This document shows positions 11,856 to 24,143 of a stretch of 64,000 nt of DNA, in pieces (the stretch's first letter is position 1; each line of letters opens with the position of its first letter). Source of the DNA: Oxytricha trifallax. Lineage: Eukaryota > Ciliophora > Spirotrichea > Sporadotrichida > Oxytrichidae. The stretch spans positions 57,937 to 121,936 of the forward strand of contig ARYC01000096.1 in NCBI GenBank assembly GCA_000711775.1, in the 5' to 3' direction. The translations under genes and the position numbers were made by a program. The notes beneath the pieces are model-generated. The model saw only the letters and a program-made list of their open reading frames with translations, had not been told where the DNA came from and ran no database searches.

Positions 11856-13500
11856 ATGTCAAATTTGAATAAATAAGAACTCCAACGACTTCAATTACTA
11901 TAAAGCAAGCATGGCTCGAATTTCACTCTTGGTTTCCAATAAAATCAAAGGCCTGGTGGCAATAGCGGAAGTGTCGTCGATATTTATTCATAGCATGAGC
12001 CTTCAGATGAAGAGAATGAAAATAAATTAAATCCTACAACCCCTATATAATAGTAGCAATATATCGACGGAAATTACGGAAACGAGGACGAGGAGGTAAG
12101 TGAAAGCTAGGAGGAGGATGACGAAGATGAAAATAATCCACAGTTTATGTTCTCATAGTCTATTATGGAGAAATTATCCAAGCCTCATGTTTATGAAAGT
12201 GAACTTGAACCTAAGCTTCTAGAAAAACTCAAAATTTTAAGGGGGTTTATTATTTATTATTAAATCAACATGAAACTTAACTCTTCACTATTCAGGATAA
12301 TCCTATTCCCTGAAAATGTTTGAAGACAGTATTATATCTCTTAATGAAAGATTTCCATAGCAATCAGACTATAAATCAATCGAAACTAAGCTAGATTTAT
12401 TTGACTAAAAAATTAAAGAATCTCACCTAGAATTTCTAAAAATTAAGACTAATTAAATTACTGAGAGCCAATACCTTTAAAAAGAAGTAGAAACCATAAC
12501 TCATATCGTAGATGCTTAAGAAAAGAAGATTCAACGCAGACAGATTGAAATTGATAATATAATATAAGGGTTCAGATTTTAAATTGACAATTTTCAGTCA
12601 TTCATTGATAAAATGCAAAATAAGGATGATACTGTTGCTTAAACCCTAAAAGCGTTAATTGAAATTGGAGAGATTGATAGTATGTTGTAAAATTCTGATG
12701 AAAGCGATAAGAATAGCATATCTTTATTAGGAGTTAAGGAAGAATAGCTTACCAATCCTAAGCCTCAATCATAATAATACTAGGTAAATTTATAATTTTT
12801 ATGTGCTTAAATAAGGCTCATATTTTTAATTAGTTCCTATTAATATACTACCTCAATCTTTCTATAATCCTCAAGTATAATCAACTTTAAAGTAAAATCA
12901 GAATCAAAATATAATTAAAATAAGATAGATCAAAATTAACCATTAAAATTCACCTTTCTTGGCGTATTTTTATTTAAAAAATATAAATCAAACTATCTAA
13001 CTGGATAAAACTTGTTTAACTTGCAGTTCATAATCATACAAGCTAATTTCAGCTTTCAAGATGGCTTGTCTTTCCTATTTTCCATCGAATGTCATATTTT
13101 AAGATAAAGAATTTTCCAGACTTGAATTGATTAATGTAAAAAAATAATTGCTAAAAACCTTAAATCTCAAACTTGATAAAAGTTTGAATGATAAGCAATT
13201 TTTAGGGGGGAATAAGAATTAAGTAGTTAAATAAAAATCAGTGTTAATACATAAGTATAACTTTTAATAGTAAATTTAAATGCCACCATTACATAATAAG
13301 CAATTATAAGCCAATGACCTATCTAGTAAGAACCATTTAGGCAGGTAAAGCTCTCTCTTACTTGAAGATTAAACGCGAGATATTTAATAAAAACTAAATC
13401 CTAAATTAAATTTACAAAATTTTACATCATTCTACACCCTAACCCCTTAATAAGCATTATAAGTATATTGTTATATGGGGTACAATTAATGTCTTATTGG
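11856..13500 (+). CDS. hypothetical acidic coiled-coil protein gene, several exons
   Basis: It starts at 11856 (MSNLNKQELQRLQLLQ). The first block runs to about 12240 and ends in a very acidic segment (EEDDEDEN). A second block from about 12300 to 12783 is rich in Glu, Lys and Gln with the look of a coiled coil. A candidate intron is at 12784-12833 (GTAAAT...TTAG). A third block from about 13070 (MACLSYFPSNV) to about 13440 ends with LEDQTRDIQQKLNPK. Exon junctions are approximate: the frame changes near 12245-12297, where an intron or an IES must be assumed. No family recognised; the 3' end is uncertain. Confidence 0.5.
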
Positions 13501-13574
13501 GTTTTTATAGGAAATTAGGGTATTTGAAAATTAGAAATATACAGGAAATTTTTAGATACCATAAGTAGAGTCTC

Positions 13575-14570
13575 AAGTTCTTACTTTTTTTTTAATCTTC
13601 ATCGTCTTAATCGTAATCTTGATCTTTTTATTTCTTGTTGAGCTCCTCAAAATATTGGGCATTGGTTGGTTCCTGAGCTTGCTGCGTATTCCCCAGTGTT
13701 AAATGTTATATCGCTGAAACCTCAGCTTAGTTTCTTTGTTTGGGATTGCAATTTTATGATTGCTGTTAGAGGGGAAAACTCCATTTTGTTTGTAAAAAAA
13801 ATTAATTATTTTGAGATAATTAATAATTTAAATCAGTCAAATTTTAACTTTGTGAGTATTATCTCTTTATTAATGTGATTTAAGTAATAGGTTTAGTATA
13901 TAGAGAAATTATAAAAGAGATGTCTTAATTAATTTTAGGTTTAATTTTTCTAATTAAAACTGTGACTGATTTAAATCAATATTATCTCAATATAATTAAA
14001 TTTTTGCTAAATAATATTGAGTCTCCTCCTCAAACAGCAAACATAACATAGCATTCATTTAAAGAGATAATTAGCTGATGATTCAACAGTTTCAACTCTA
14101 ACAATGGGGACAAAGACAACAGTAAGCTTAGGAACTAAAGTCCAATATCTTTTAGGAATTCAACAAGAACAAGAAAAGTTGAAGATTATGAATTAAGCAA
14201 GAATTTGAAGCTTACCAATGATTTTTATACAATTATGTTTAATTAAAATCTATAGCCACTCTTTTTCACCTTATTTGCTTTATATATCAATAAGTTTTAT
14301 ATGTTGCATGCATAAACAAATTTATTAATATACAAGGATTTTTTAAGAAATCGCATAAGCTTTCTTAGAAATAATTCTCTACCTTTACTTTTCTTAGTCT
14401 TGGTGTCAATCAATGTCATTCTACTCAATGTAGTCTAAAGTTGATCTAGAAGCAATATGACATTTCTACCTGAATGAGAGAAAGCCAATATATCGTTTCT
14501 TTTTGTCTTTGACAGTTTTTAATATCAGATTTCAACCTCTTTCTCTCCTTGCTTTTTTTAGTTCACACCT
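13575..14570 (-). CDS. unrecognised minus-strand gene, pieces only
   Basis: Two coding-like blocks on the minus strand. The first, about 14560 down to 14340, encodes a well-formed stretch including DILAFSHSGRNVILLLDQLQ and then SRMTLIDTKTKKSKGRELF. The second, about 13700 down to 13578, encodes an acidic tail with NAQYFEELNKKQKDQDYDQ. Between them lies AT-rich DNA that may be intron or IES. I do not recognise the product and cannot prove that the two blocks belong to one gene. Confidence 0.35.
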
Positions 14571-14716
14571 CTCTCTTTTTGCTTCTTGCCTTTCACTATA
14601 TGTAAATGCATTTTTTTAAAAACTAAAAATTTGATTATATAAAGATAGTAAGAGGATAATCTAATGAGATTGCATGTATAGCCCTTAAAAATCAAATTAC
14701 TAAAGCATTAAATGAA

Positions 14717-14733
14717 GGGGTTTTGGGGTTTTG
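14717..14733. repeat. solitary G4T4G4T4G, identical to a TBE tip
   Basis: An exact 17-mer of the TBE terminus, followed by ATT as at several TB element ends, 35 bp before the next gene's ATG. The sequence to its left only loosely resembles the TBE inverted repeat. It may be the remaining tip of an old TBE. Confidence 0.6.
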
Positions 14734-14767
14734 ATTATCCAACAACCTTATTGTGTCAAAAACAACT

Positions 14768-15588
14768 ATGAACTAGACATAAAGAGAATCCTTTCTTGGT
14801 AGTAATGAATTGAACGATCAATCTTTGAAAAATATAAATATCAATGAAAGTGAATCAAAGACTTTATTAACCAGCCGTAGAGGAAGATCTGTTAAAAAGA
14901 TATATAATTATTACATATATTTTATCATTTAGAAATTTTTATTTTGAAATTCAAATCCCATTAATTTCAATTAATTATTTTACTTATATTATAGGACAAA
15001 ACTGATATGTTAAGAATTCAATCATCATTCGAATCAGTAAATTAAAATAAATTTGAACCAAATTAAGTTCTATCATCTCAATAATTTAATAAAAATGAAG
15101 ATCATGCATTAAACTATAATAAAAGCCCAAAACCCCTTAACACCCATAGGAAACTATTCCAAACTTAAAGATTCTCCATGAATGATTAATAAAACCCTTA
15201 AAATTAACAGCATTCTTCCTCGTTTAATATAAGCAATAATATATAGAGCAATCAAAATTAGAACTCTTCGCTTTTGAACTTATAAAAATAGTAAAAAAAT
15301 TAAGAAATTATCAAAAAATTAGATGAAAACAATACAGCTAATAACAGCTAAATCTCTATGGAGAAATTAAGCAATTTACGAGTTTAAATTCAAAATTCTT
15401 CTTCTAAAAGAAATAATACATAAAATCATAGTAAAATGATAATATAAAGTCATCGAATGAGTGCACCAACTAGTCCAATTAATTCGAAAGATTTAAAAAC
15501 AAAAAATACTAAAAATAATGGTTAGAAAATTCGATTTACACTTGGAAGTTAAATGCGTTTGAACTCAACTATGAAATTAAATGAATGA
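14768..15588 (+). CDS. hypothetical N/S/Q-rich protein gene
   Basis: It starts at 14768 (MNQTQRESFLGSNELND), is open to about 14900, then an AT-rich interval of about 90 bp ending TATAG probably is an intron. The second exon, from about 14996 (DKTDMLRIQSSFESV), is open to TGA at 15586-15588 (C-terminus RLNSTMKLNE). Composition is dominated by Asn, Ser, Gln and Lys; no domain recognised. The CCCAAAACCCC at 15129 is inside this reading frame and is not a transposon end. Confidence 0.6.
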
Positions 15589-15809
15589 TATTTGAGATGA
15601 TAAAAATATTTGAAAATTTTAAATGATTAAATAAAATTGAATAATTAATTTAAGGTTTATATGTTAAATATTTAAATGCGAATATATAACCTTTTACATC
15701 GCTTTCACACTTCATTATTCTTTAAAATATAAAAGTATTTACTCATCGTATTTAAACATATAAACTAGTTTAGTTTAATCTTTTAACTTATTTTACATAA
15801 TTCTATTAA

Positions 15810-16455
15810 TCACTCTTTACTGCTAAGTACAATCTATTAATTATGATAAGTCCACAAATCAAGCAAAAGCATAATATTCTCCTCTGGGTCTCCAATATCG
15901 CTAAATATTAGCAAAGGCAGCGTCTATTGAACGACCTTCTTTTTGTTTTTAATGTCCTCAAGTAATTCACTGTGTAGATTTCCAATGTATTTTTGCAATT
16001 TATATACTTCTTTCAAAGTGTTTGTATTTTCACTACCCTCAAGTTTTTGGTTCAATTAAATTAAGAATTTGAAACTTTAATGGATAGTCTTAAGACTTTT
16101 ATATCAATTTAATAAAAAAATCTATTGAATTTTTATGTAGGTTCATAGCCTTAGTGAATGTTTCATAGACATATTCTTAATTTAAAGCCAATTATTGAAT
16201 TTTTTCACAAGCCCCTTATAACTCTATATAGCTCTCATTAATCTCCTCAAAACATTCTTTATTTTATATCGCTCTACCCCTCCACTGGTCTTCGTCATAT
16301 TCATCAATGCATGAGATTATTTGAGAAATTGCACTTCTTCCTTTTTTCTCAAATTTCTAATAGTGTTCTATGTTTTTCTCATATTTGAAGAGTAATTCTT
16401 CCAGGAAGGAATCTTTTGAAATTATCCCAAATTTCTCGTATTTCAATAGTAGCAT
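15810..16455 (-). CDS. hypothetical 207-aa helical protein
   Basis: It starts at the ATG complement of 16453-16455 (MLLLKYEKFGIISKDSF) and ends at TGA 15810-15812. The frame is continuous only if a 22-nt segment at 16075-16096 (GT...AG on the minus strand) is removed as an intron. The spliced length is then 624 nt, an exact codon multiple. Rich in Lys, Glu, Ile and Leu, probably helical. It is divergent from the TTLL gene, with 163 bp between starts that likely hold both promoters. No family recognised. Confidence 0.65.
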
Positions 16456-16618
16456 TTTATTACTTATTATTATTAATTATAATTATAATATAGAGTATTA
16501 ATAATATATTTACCCTACTTCTATAATGGTTTTTACAATCCATGGGATATGATTGAGTTTTAGAATATTAATATGAAATTGAATATATTAAAATAACAAT
16601 TAGAATTTAAGAAAAATA

Positions 16619-19600
16619 ATGGGAAAAACTCCTAAGAAACCCAAGAATTCAATAATGAAGGGTCAGCAGCAATAACCTGCAGCTGTAGATATGATGAGTC
16701 TATATTCAAGGTTAAATGAACTTAGTAAAGAAGAGCTTATTACACTCAAATAGTAGTTGATTTATATAATTTATTGAATAATTATTGACTAAATTGTTTT
16801 ATAAGGAAATCCTTTTAAATTAATTTTTAAATACATACCCCCCAGACTTACAATTCATTTCTTTAAAAATTATGAGTTCTATAAAAAAAACTTTAAAAAT
16901 TTTTTTATTAATATAATCTATGATTGAACAGCAAAAAGTTCAACAAAAAGGTGGCAGTCAAGTAAACTAAATCTAGCAATAGTAATAATTAACAAATGAA
17001 TAACTGAGAAGTAAGAGCAAAAAGAAAAAAAAGGACCAGTAAATGTCTTCTGGCATGCAAATTATTACTTCAGGGGATGAACTTGCAGGGGATACTAGCT
17101 CCAAGGGAAATCAAAAATATTAAAATGATTATATAAACTTTATAAATAATAATTATATACAATCAGATCAGCAAATAATATGTGATGGCTGCAAGTGCAT
17201 CAGTTGAGAATTAATTGAATAATATACCTTAATAACAGCAACAAATTGGATCTACTAAAAACTGTAAAATTATTAAATTACCATAAATTATATGTGAAAA
17301 TATGCATTATATGTAAATTAAACATATAAAACAGTTAAGGAAATAAAGGAGGTTTTCATAATAGCAATCATCACATTGAATCAGTAAACATATATTTACA
17401 GGCATCTTCCGCTCATAAGAAAATAAAGAAAACAATCAACGCATAGATGCATTAATTTAAACATTATTACTGAATTTTTGTGAATTTTGTATTATAATAA
17501 ATATATTTTAGATGAAAAAAAAGAGAAATATGGATTTGATTGATGTATGCAATGAATCCACGATTATGGGGAAATCAAGAATTATAGAGGAAGATTAAGA
17601 CTCGAACTCGATGAAGAAAATTCAAGAAACAGATAACTACGCCGAAAATGAATTCAATCTTATCCAAGAAATGCAAGATGATAATGCTAAATCTCCATTT
17701 CATGAACATTTTTATATAATTCTAATTCATGAAAAAATATTTTAATAGTGGTATTCATGTGTTATTAACATTAAGCATTTGCAATATCCAAGGATAAAGA
17801 GCCAATATAACCATAATTTGATGAATAAAACCCTTCATAAAAAACTGCCCCCAACACCGAGGAAATGTAAAATTTCGAATAATAACTAGCCTACTAGTAA
17901 AGTGCCAACACTTAATAAAATGAAAACATAAACCAAAACTACCAATCAAATACATCAGCTGCCAGTAATAAAGTGGGTAATCATTCTAAATAATCGCAGT
18001 AATAATAGCACAGCAAATCGAAATCTAATTAGAGATATGACAGTAATTAGACGGCTACATCCAATCAGTCTACTTAGTATAATCAAGCTTTTTCAATGAG
18101 CCAGAGGTAAACTTCTGGTGTAAACATTGGTCTTAACCGACTTGGGATGTTAAACTCCAAGAAGCTGATCGAGCAGCAAATTATAGGTTCTTAAAATAAT
18201 TAAATCGTCGGAGGATAAACCACCTCTCAAATTAATGTTTTGAATTCTGTAAAATTAGCAAATGGATTTTCAAATAGCTATGGATAGAAAGACTTGGCTT
18301 TGTCGAATAAAGTCAGTTAGGGCTAGTAGCAGCAGCCTAAAATTAATGAAAATAAATATTCAAATACAGTAAGAAATGCCAGTGGATTTCAATCTAAGTC
18401 TATTGATAGCCAGCAGTTGCTCTAAAATTCAAGGAAGAGTAAAATTGACGGGAAATTAAATTAATTAAAAGAACCATAGTCTGATAAGAAACGTGAAAAT
18501 AATCATAATTTTGGAGATTCTGTAAATAAGTTTACAATTAAAATATTAGTTCTAATAAAATCATATTTACTTATAGAAACTACTAAGAGTAAAGCAAAGA
18601 AGAGAAAGAATAGATAAAAGAAGAATTAGTGAAGATTCAGATAAAAACTAATTAAGAAGAGTTATCACGACAGAACACTGATTTGTAGAATGATGAACTC
18701 GAGGATACTTAGTATCTGCTCAACTATTAAGGGCTTTAGCAAAATGCATAAAATCAATAAAATGTTTAATTTGCTCCCGTGATATAGCCTAATCTTCTTA
18801 AATAAGATTCTAATTTAAATGATGAAGTCTCACCTTACGCAGATAATATACCATAAGCTCCAAATTCAACAAAAGCAAGAGATAATTTTCAGTTCTAGTA
18901 ATCTTAACTTGGTTATAACCCATAGTAAACTCAACCAAACTTTCACTAAGTCCAAAATTCATTGATTAAGAAAATATCAAAGCCTCTTAAGCAAGAAACT
19001 TTATAATAGTCTATCATGGCTAATAAAAAGCAAAAGTTGGATAGTATTATCTGTCTTGCCGTTTCAGTTGAACCCTATTTAAAAAGAAATATGTAAAAGC
19101 TAGGTTGGCTCGAAACCACAAACCCTACACAGTTTCATATAAGATTTGACATTACAGATAAGGAGGGAAGTTAGAATAAATTGAGAAATTCTTAGTGGTA
19201 TAATCACTTCCCAAATAATCGAGAGTTAACTACTAAAGCTGGTCTTTGCAAAAATTTGTGGCAGTAGTGCCCATATGACTATGAACTGAAAGTTGAAGAA
19301 TTTTTCCCAAGATGCTATGATTTAAGTGACTAAAAATAAGTTGACTTGTTTGTCTTGGATTTCCAATAAACTGCTATACTAAGCATAATAAAAATTCATG
19401 CTACTTACTTTCTAAATAAGACTAAGAGAATACAGAACTATCTTCAAAGATACAAGGATAAGAATCAATTTATTACATAGAAGGTATATAAAAATAATCT
19501 TAAGCTCGAATGCTCTAAACATGATTAACTTGTAAGTGGAGCAGGAAGCATGCTTGGGAATGATACATTGAGGTTAGCCTTGCTATATGCAAAGCATCAC

Positions 19601-22600
19601 ATTCTCTCGAAATAATTAATAGATAGAAAGTAAAGATCTTACGCTAGAAAATTTACTGAAGAGGAGATGCAATACATGGTTGACTACAGTTATGCGCTAT
19701 CATAGAATGAAGAGAGTATTCATTCAAAATTTCCTATTTATGAACAAATAAAGACCATCATTTATCATGAAAAATTATAATAGATATTAAATCAGTACAA
19801 GACTATAGACGGTTTTAGTAACGTATGGGTTGTTAAACCTTCTTATAATGCTCGTGGACTTGGAATTTATTGTGCTAATAAACTAAAAGACATCATATAA
19901 TAGGGTAAAAAGAGTTAGTCAAAGATTGTCTAGAAATATATCGAAAATCCGTATTTAGTAAACAAAAAGAAATTTGACATCAGATAATGGGTATTAGTTA
20001 CTTCTTGGGAACCCTTAGATGTATATATTTTTCAGTCTGCTTATTTAAAAATATGTGGCAGCGAATTTAATCTTTAAAATTTAAGCGATTAATATAGACA
20101 TCTTTCAAACTTTACAGTTTAAAAAAATAATAATCAACCTAGTTAATGGGAAGACTTGGTTATGTCTAATGAGTAATTTTAAGAATATTTACTAAAAACT
20201 AACTCAGAATAATTTTAAAGTTTTACATGGACTGATACTCTTTTTCCAAAGATTTAAGATGTTATTTACAAAACTTTCAAAGGTGTTCAAGATTCCTAAG
20301 AATAGAGAACCAACACTTTTGAAATTTACGGCATTGACTTGATATTAGATGAGGATTTAAATCCATGGATTATTGAGGTAAATTTGTCTCCTGCATGCAA
20401 TGAGAGAACAGATTTCTTGACATAGATGCTTGATGATATGTCCCTGGATTTGTTACAATACTTAGAGAATAAAATAATCATATAGAATAATGTTGAAACT
20501 GAATGGATTGCCAATTTTAAAGATAGAAAAGAACAGCTTAATTTATAATATTGTTATTCCAATTTTTTTAAGCTTATTAAGAAACAGAACTAGTTAAGTT
20601 TAAGTTCAAACCTGAACGAAGAACAATTCTATTAAGAAAATAATATAAAGCATAGGTGGATTCGTGTAAATGAATGTATTTAAGAATAAAAGTAATATCA
20701 AGTTTCTTAAAATTTAATGCAAACTCAACAATAACAGAAGGGTATTTAACAACCATTAGAAATTCTAGGGTCTAAAGTGAATTTTAACAATGAGAAGAAA
20801 ATTGATAAACATTACTTAAAAATCAAATCTCTAGAACAAATACAGAGAGTTTATCGAGGGTATAAAGGAAGAAAAGTTTATAAGAAATTGCTTTAAAATG
20901 CAAAATCTATTATAGCGTAAAGCTATCTACAGTAGTATATAGCAAAAAAGAAGGTATTTTAAATGAAGTAAAATAAATGTGCGATTCATATTTAAAAATA
21001 TCTAAGACAACTCAATGATAAAAATTTAGTCAAATAAATGATAGAGGCTAAAATCCTAAGAGCTAAAACATTTGTTTCAATTAAACTGTAGTCATAATAT
21101 AAACCTATTGAGGTCAAATTATTCAAGTTTGATATAGAAGATATAAATAAAATTATTTAGTCATTTACAAATAATTTTTTTGTCATTTCTTTCTTAAATG
21201 AATATTTTTATATTATTTAATTTTTATAATTAAAAAAAACCCTATCTTACTTTTAAGAAGCAAATTCGATCTTTTGAATAAAATATAAGAAACCTTCACT
21301 ATTTTAAAATGAATTTGCTTTATATGCATTGATATTTATTTCTGTTTTTCTTTTTTTGCAATTTTATAGGGGTTTTTAGAAGAATTAAAGCTTTTAAAAT
21401 ATATCTAAATTTATTGAGAAATCATAAATCTACTATAATAAAAAAATATTTGAGATCTTTTAAGGCTAAATAATATATTAGATAAAAACTAACATTAAAA
21501 GCTTTTGTTATTAGAATCTAAAGATTTTATAAAAAGCGCTTTACATAGAGAAATTAGAAAGCCATTTTTGTTTAGAAATACCTTAAAGCCTTAATTTCTT
21601 AAAAAAGAGTTAAAAAATTATAAAACATCAATCTAGGTTCAGTAAAGCTCTTAAAAATATACAAGACCAAGAAATGTTAGCAGTCACTTATCAAACTCAA
21701 ATAAAATAATTGTGCTATAAAAATTTAAGCACTAATTAGAATGTTTATTATGAAAAGAAGATACTAGAAATATGTTAAAGAGAGAGCTTAACTGTTTATA
21801 AAAAGAATAGCCTAAACTTATGCAATTAATAAAATGAGAATAGTCGCATAGTAACTTAACAGTTTAAAGAATAAAAAAGCGAGTCTTATCTAAAATTACT
21901 TAAGAAAAAGATTAGCACAAAATAGGGTAAAATAACTATAGCTAAATAAATTACAATAATAAAAGGCAATTATAGTGTAAAAATACTTAAGAGGTTTCAA
22001 TGCAAGATGTTTAGTTCAATTTAGAATCTGTTAGCTGTCTTGTGTAATTAAATTATAGTCCTTCTTTAGAAAATTACTAGCCAAGAGAAAGCTAAGGAGA
22101 CTTTAGAAAATAAAAACAAAGCGAGATACTCAGAGAAAGTAAGAAATTGAAAAGAAGTTCTAGAAATCCAATCGCGTAGAGAAAGACATAGAAAACTATA
22201 TTGAATCGCTTTTTCACAGAGAAATCTAACAGCAGAACAAAATGAAGCAAATACTGTCTTAAACACCAATATCTAATCATAAACTAAACTAACCCTCTAA
22301 TTAAGTTAGTAGAGAATAACTTATGATGCGTTCAAGTTTCACAAGCAACACAAATTTGCAGAGAAACTATGACCAAGGAAATCCAGATCATATGTCATCT
22401 CACACTACTACGGCTTCTCAGGTGCAAAGAATAGCTTCGTCCTAAAATTAAAATTAGTAAATGAGTTCATAATGGGGTATAGAGTAATAAAATAGACAAT
22501 CAAAGTAGAGACTTATCCCTGAAAATGGTTATGAGATTTAGCCATCGAATGAATATGAAGAGAATGAAATTTTAGCTACAAGTATTATTCATGATGATAA

Positions 22601-23941
22601 TAATTAGTGGAATACCATAGACAGGTAATAAAAGAATGTTAAAATTAGAAAGCAAAAGAAATCATCGATTCAATAACCGCTAAACAATCTTGTCACAAAT
22701 AAAGGCACAAAATATTACTAAAAGGATTTCAATAATCGCATGTAAAATGCTTTGAATAGAGTTTAAGTCAATTCAAATTCTAGTACTTAGAGAGCGAATA
22801 GTATGATCCCGTTTAATAAGAAAGTCTAGCAATAAAATGTGCCAAAGCCCAAGACATTTGCAGAGAATTTAATGAATATGCTTGCTATGTAAAAAATTGG
22901 ACAGGCCTTCAGCGAAAATCCAGTTGAATCTCTAGGTATTTTAAAATAAGACTCCCGGGGCAATGCTGGCAATGAAAATAGAAATGTCATAAGAAGAAAT
23001 TCAAATGTGAGTAGAGGTGGGAACGAGAGCAACAATCAGAGTTTCATAAACAATTAATCGATTAAGAATGGTAAAAGTACTTTAGAAAATAACAGCGCAA
23101 TTACTACTCTAGATAATAATCAGCAGAAATCAATATAGTTCCCTAAACTTAATGATTTCAAATCAGCCACTAATAATATTTACTTGGCTAACAGACCGAT
23201 AGCAGACCCCAGATCAGACACTGAATATCAATATTAAGTTTTGGAGTCAAAATTGAGAAAAACATAGGGTGGAGCTTTTTATCAAGACACCGTATTGAAT
23301 AAATCTAGTAATTTGACCACTACTTCAAAGTCTGATCTTCACAATGGGAATCAATAATAAATTGCCAGTACCCCATCGACTGATAACGGAAAGTTCTCTT
23401 TAAATCCGAGAATGTCTTCAGAAAGTATAACAAAGGGTTTAGATTAGAAAATCCTAGACGAATACAAATATGATAATTAACTTCTTATGCAGGCACGACC
23501 CAGAGACTAATCTCATATAGATTAACTCTATTTTATATTATAATTTAAGCAATTTTTATCCCATTTAATGGTAGTACAAGCTTATAAAAAGTAGCAACAC
23601 CCATAACCATAAGATAACTTCAAAAAATCTAAGAAGCGAGGAGATAGTGTGGGATTGCCAGGTGCAAGCAGTAAAACTGTTAAGAAAACAAATTATTAAC
23701 AATTTAGTGAAGCCCCCAGTGCAGAAAAAACAAGGCAACTACAGTTTAATATTAAATGAATGGATTATATTTATTATAAAATTTTATTTATTTGACATTT
23801 AAAATTCTTAATATTTATTTTAATAATAACTTAGGGTTTAATCAGCAAGCAAGTTTCAAGAAAAATAGCGATAATAATATAATAGGAGGTGGTTTCATAC
23901 CTCCAATTACTGATACTGGAAATAGACTTGTTATTATATGA
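16619..23941 (+). CDS. TTLL3/8-type tubulin ligase with IQ-repeat tail
   Basis: A large gene in several exons. It starts at 16619 (MGKTPKKPKNSIMKGQ). The N-terminal part up to about 18900 is Q/N/S-rich with short AT-rich introns (about 16755-16918, 17710-17775 and 18521-18576). The TTL domain lies at about 19000-20520: VWVVKPSYNARGLGIY (ATP-binding), KFDIRQWVLVTSW, TFEIYGIDLILDEDLNPW and WIIEVNLSPACNERTDF. These match the TTLL3/8/10 glycylase branch, which adds glycine to tubulin in cilia. Next come many IQ-like repeats (for example IQRVYRGYKGRKVYKKLL at about 20840, and more between 21380 and 22060), likely calmodulin-binding. A low-complexity tail ends at TGA 23939-23941. An intron or IES sits near 21165-21380, another at about 23760-23830. 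Glycylase rather than glutamylase activity is inferred from motif resemblance. Confidence 0.85.
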
Positions 23942-24143
23942 AAATAAGTTAATCTTTTGTTTTGTTTATTTAATATTATTCACTCTTCGAAGTTTTTTAA
24001 GCACTATAAAATTAAAAATCTTTGTTAAATTCATTAAAATTTAACATTATTGTTGATAATAATGACAAAATTTGAATTACAAAATCAAATTACAAGTATA
24101 TTATTTCTTCATTTATTGGTATTATTAAGCAATCTTTGGATTT
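23942..24143. other. convergent intergenic spacer
   Basis: About 200 bp of AT-rich DNA between the TGA of the TTLL gene and the TGA of the facing gene. It presumably contains both 3' ends. Confidence 0.5.

Noticed and set aside
13666..13878. 70-codon plus-strand frame
   Set aside because: It overlaps a better minus-strand acidic coding block and has no plausible composition after about 13790.
15120..15140. CCCAAAACCCC resembling a TBE tip
   Set aside because: It lies within an open, well-composed reading frame (NKSPKPLNTHRK) and lacks the 17-mer and inverted repeat.
22066..22280. overlapping minus-strand frames rich in Phe and Leu
   Set aside because: Antisense of the IQ-repeat part of the TTLL gene; no start context or composition to support them.
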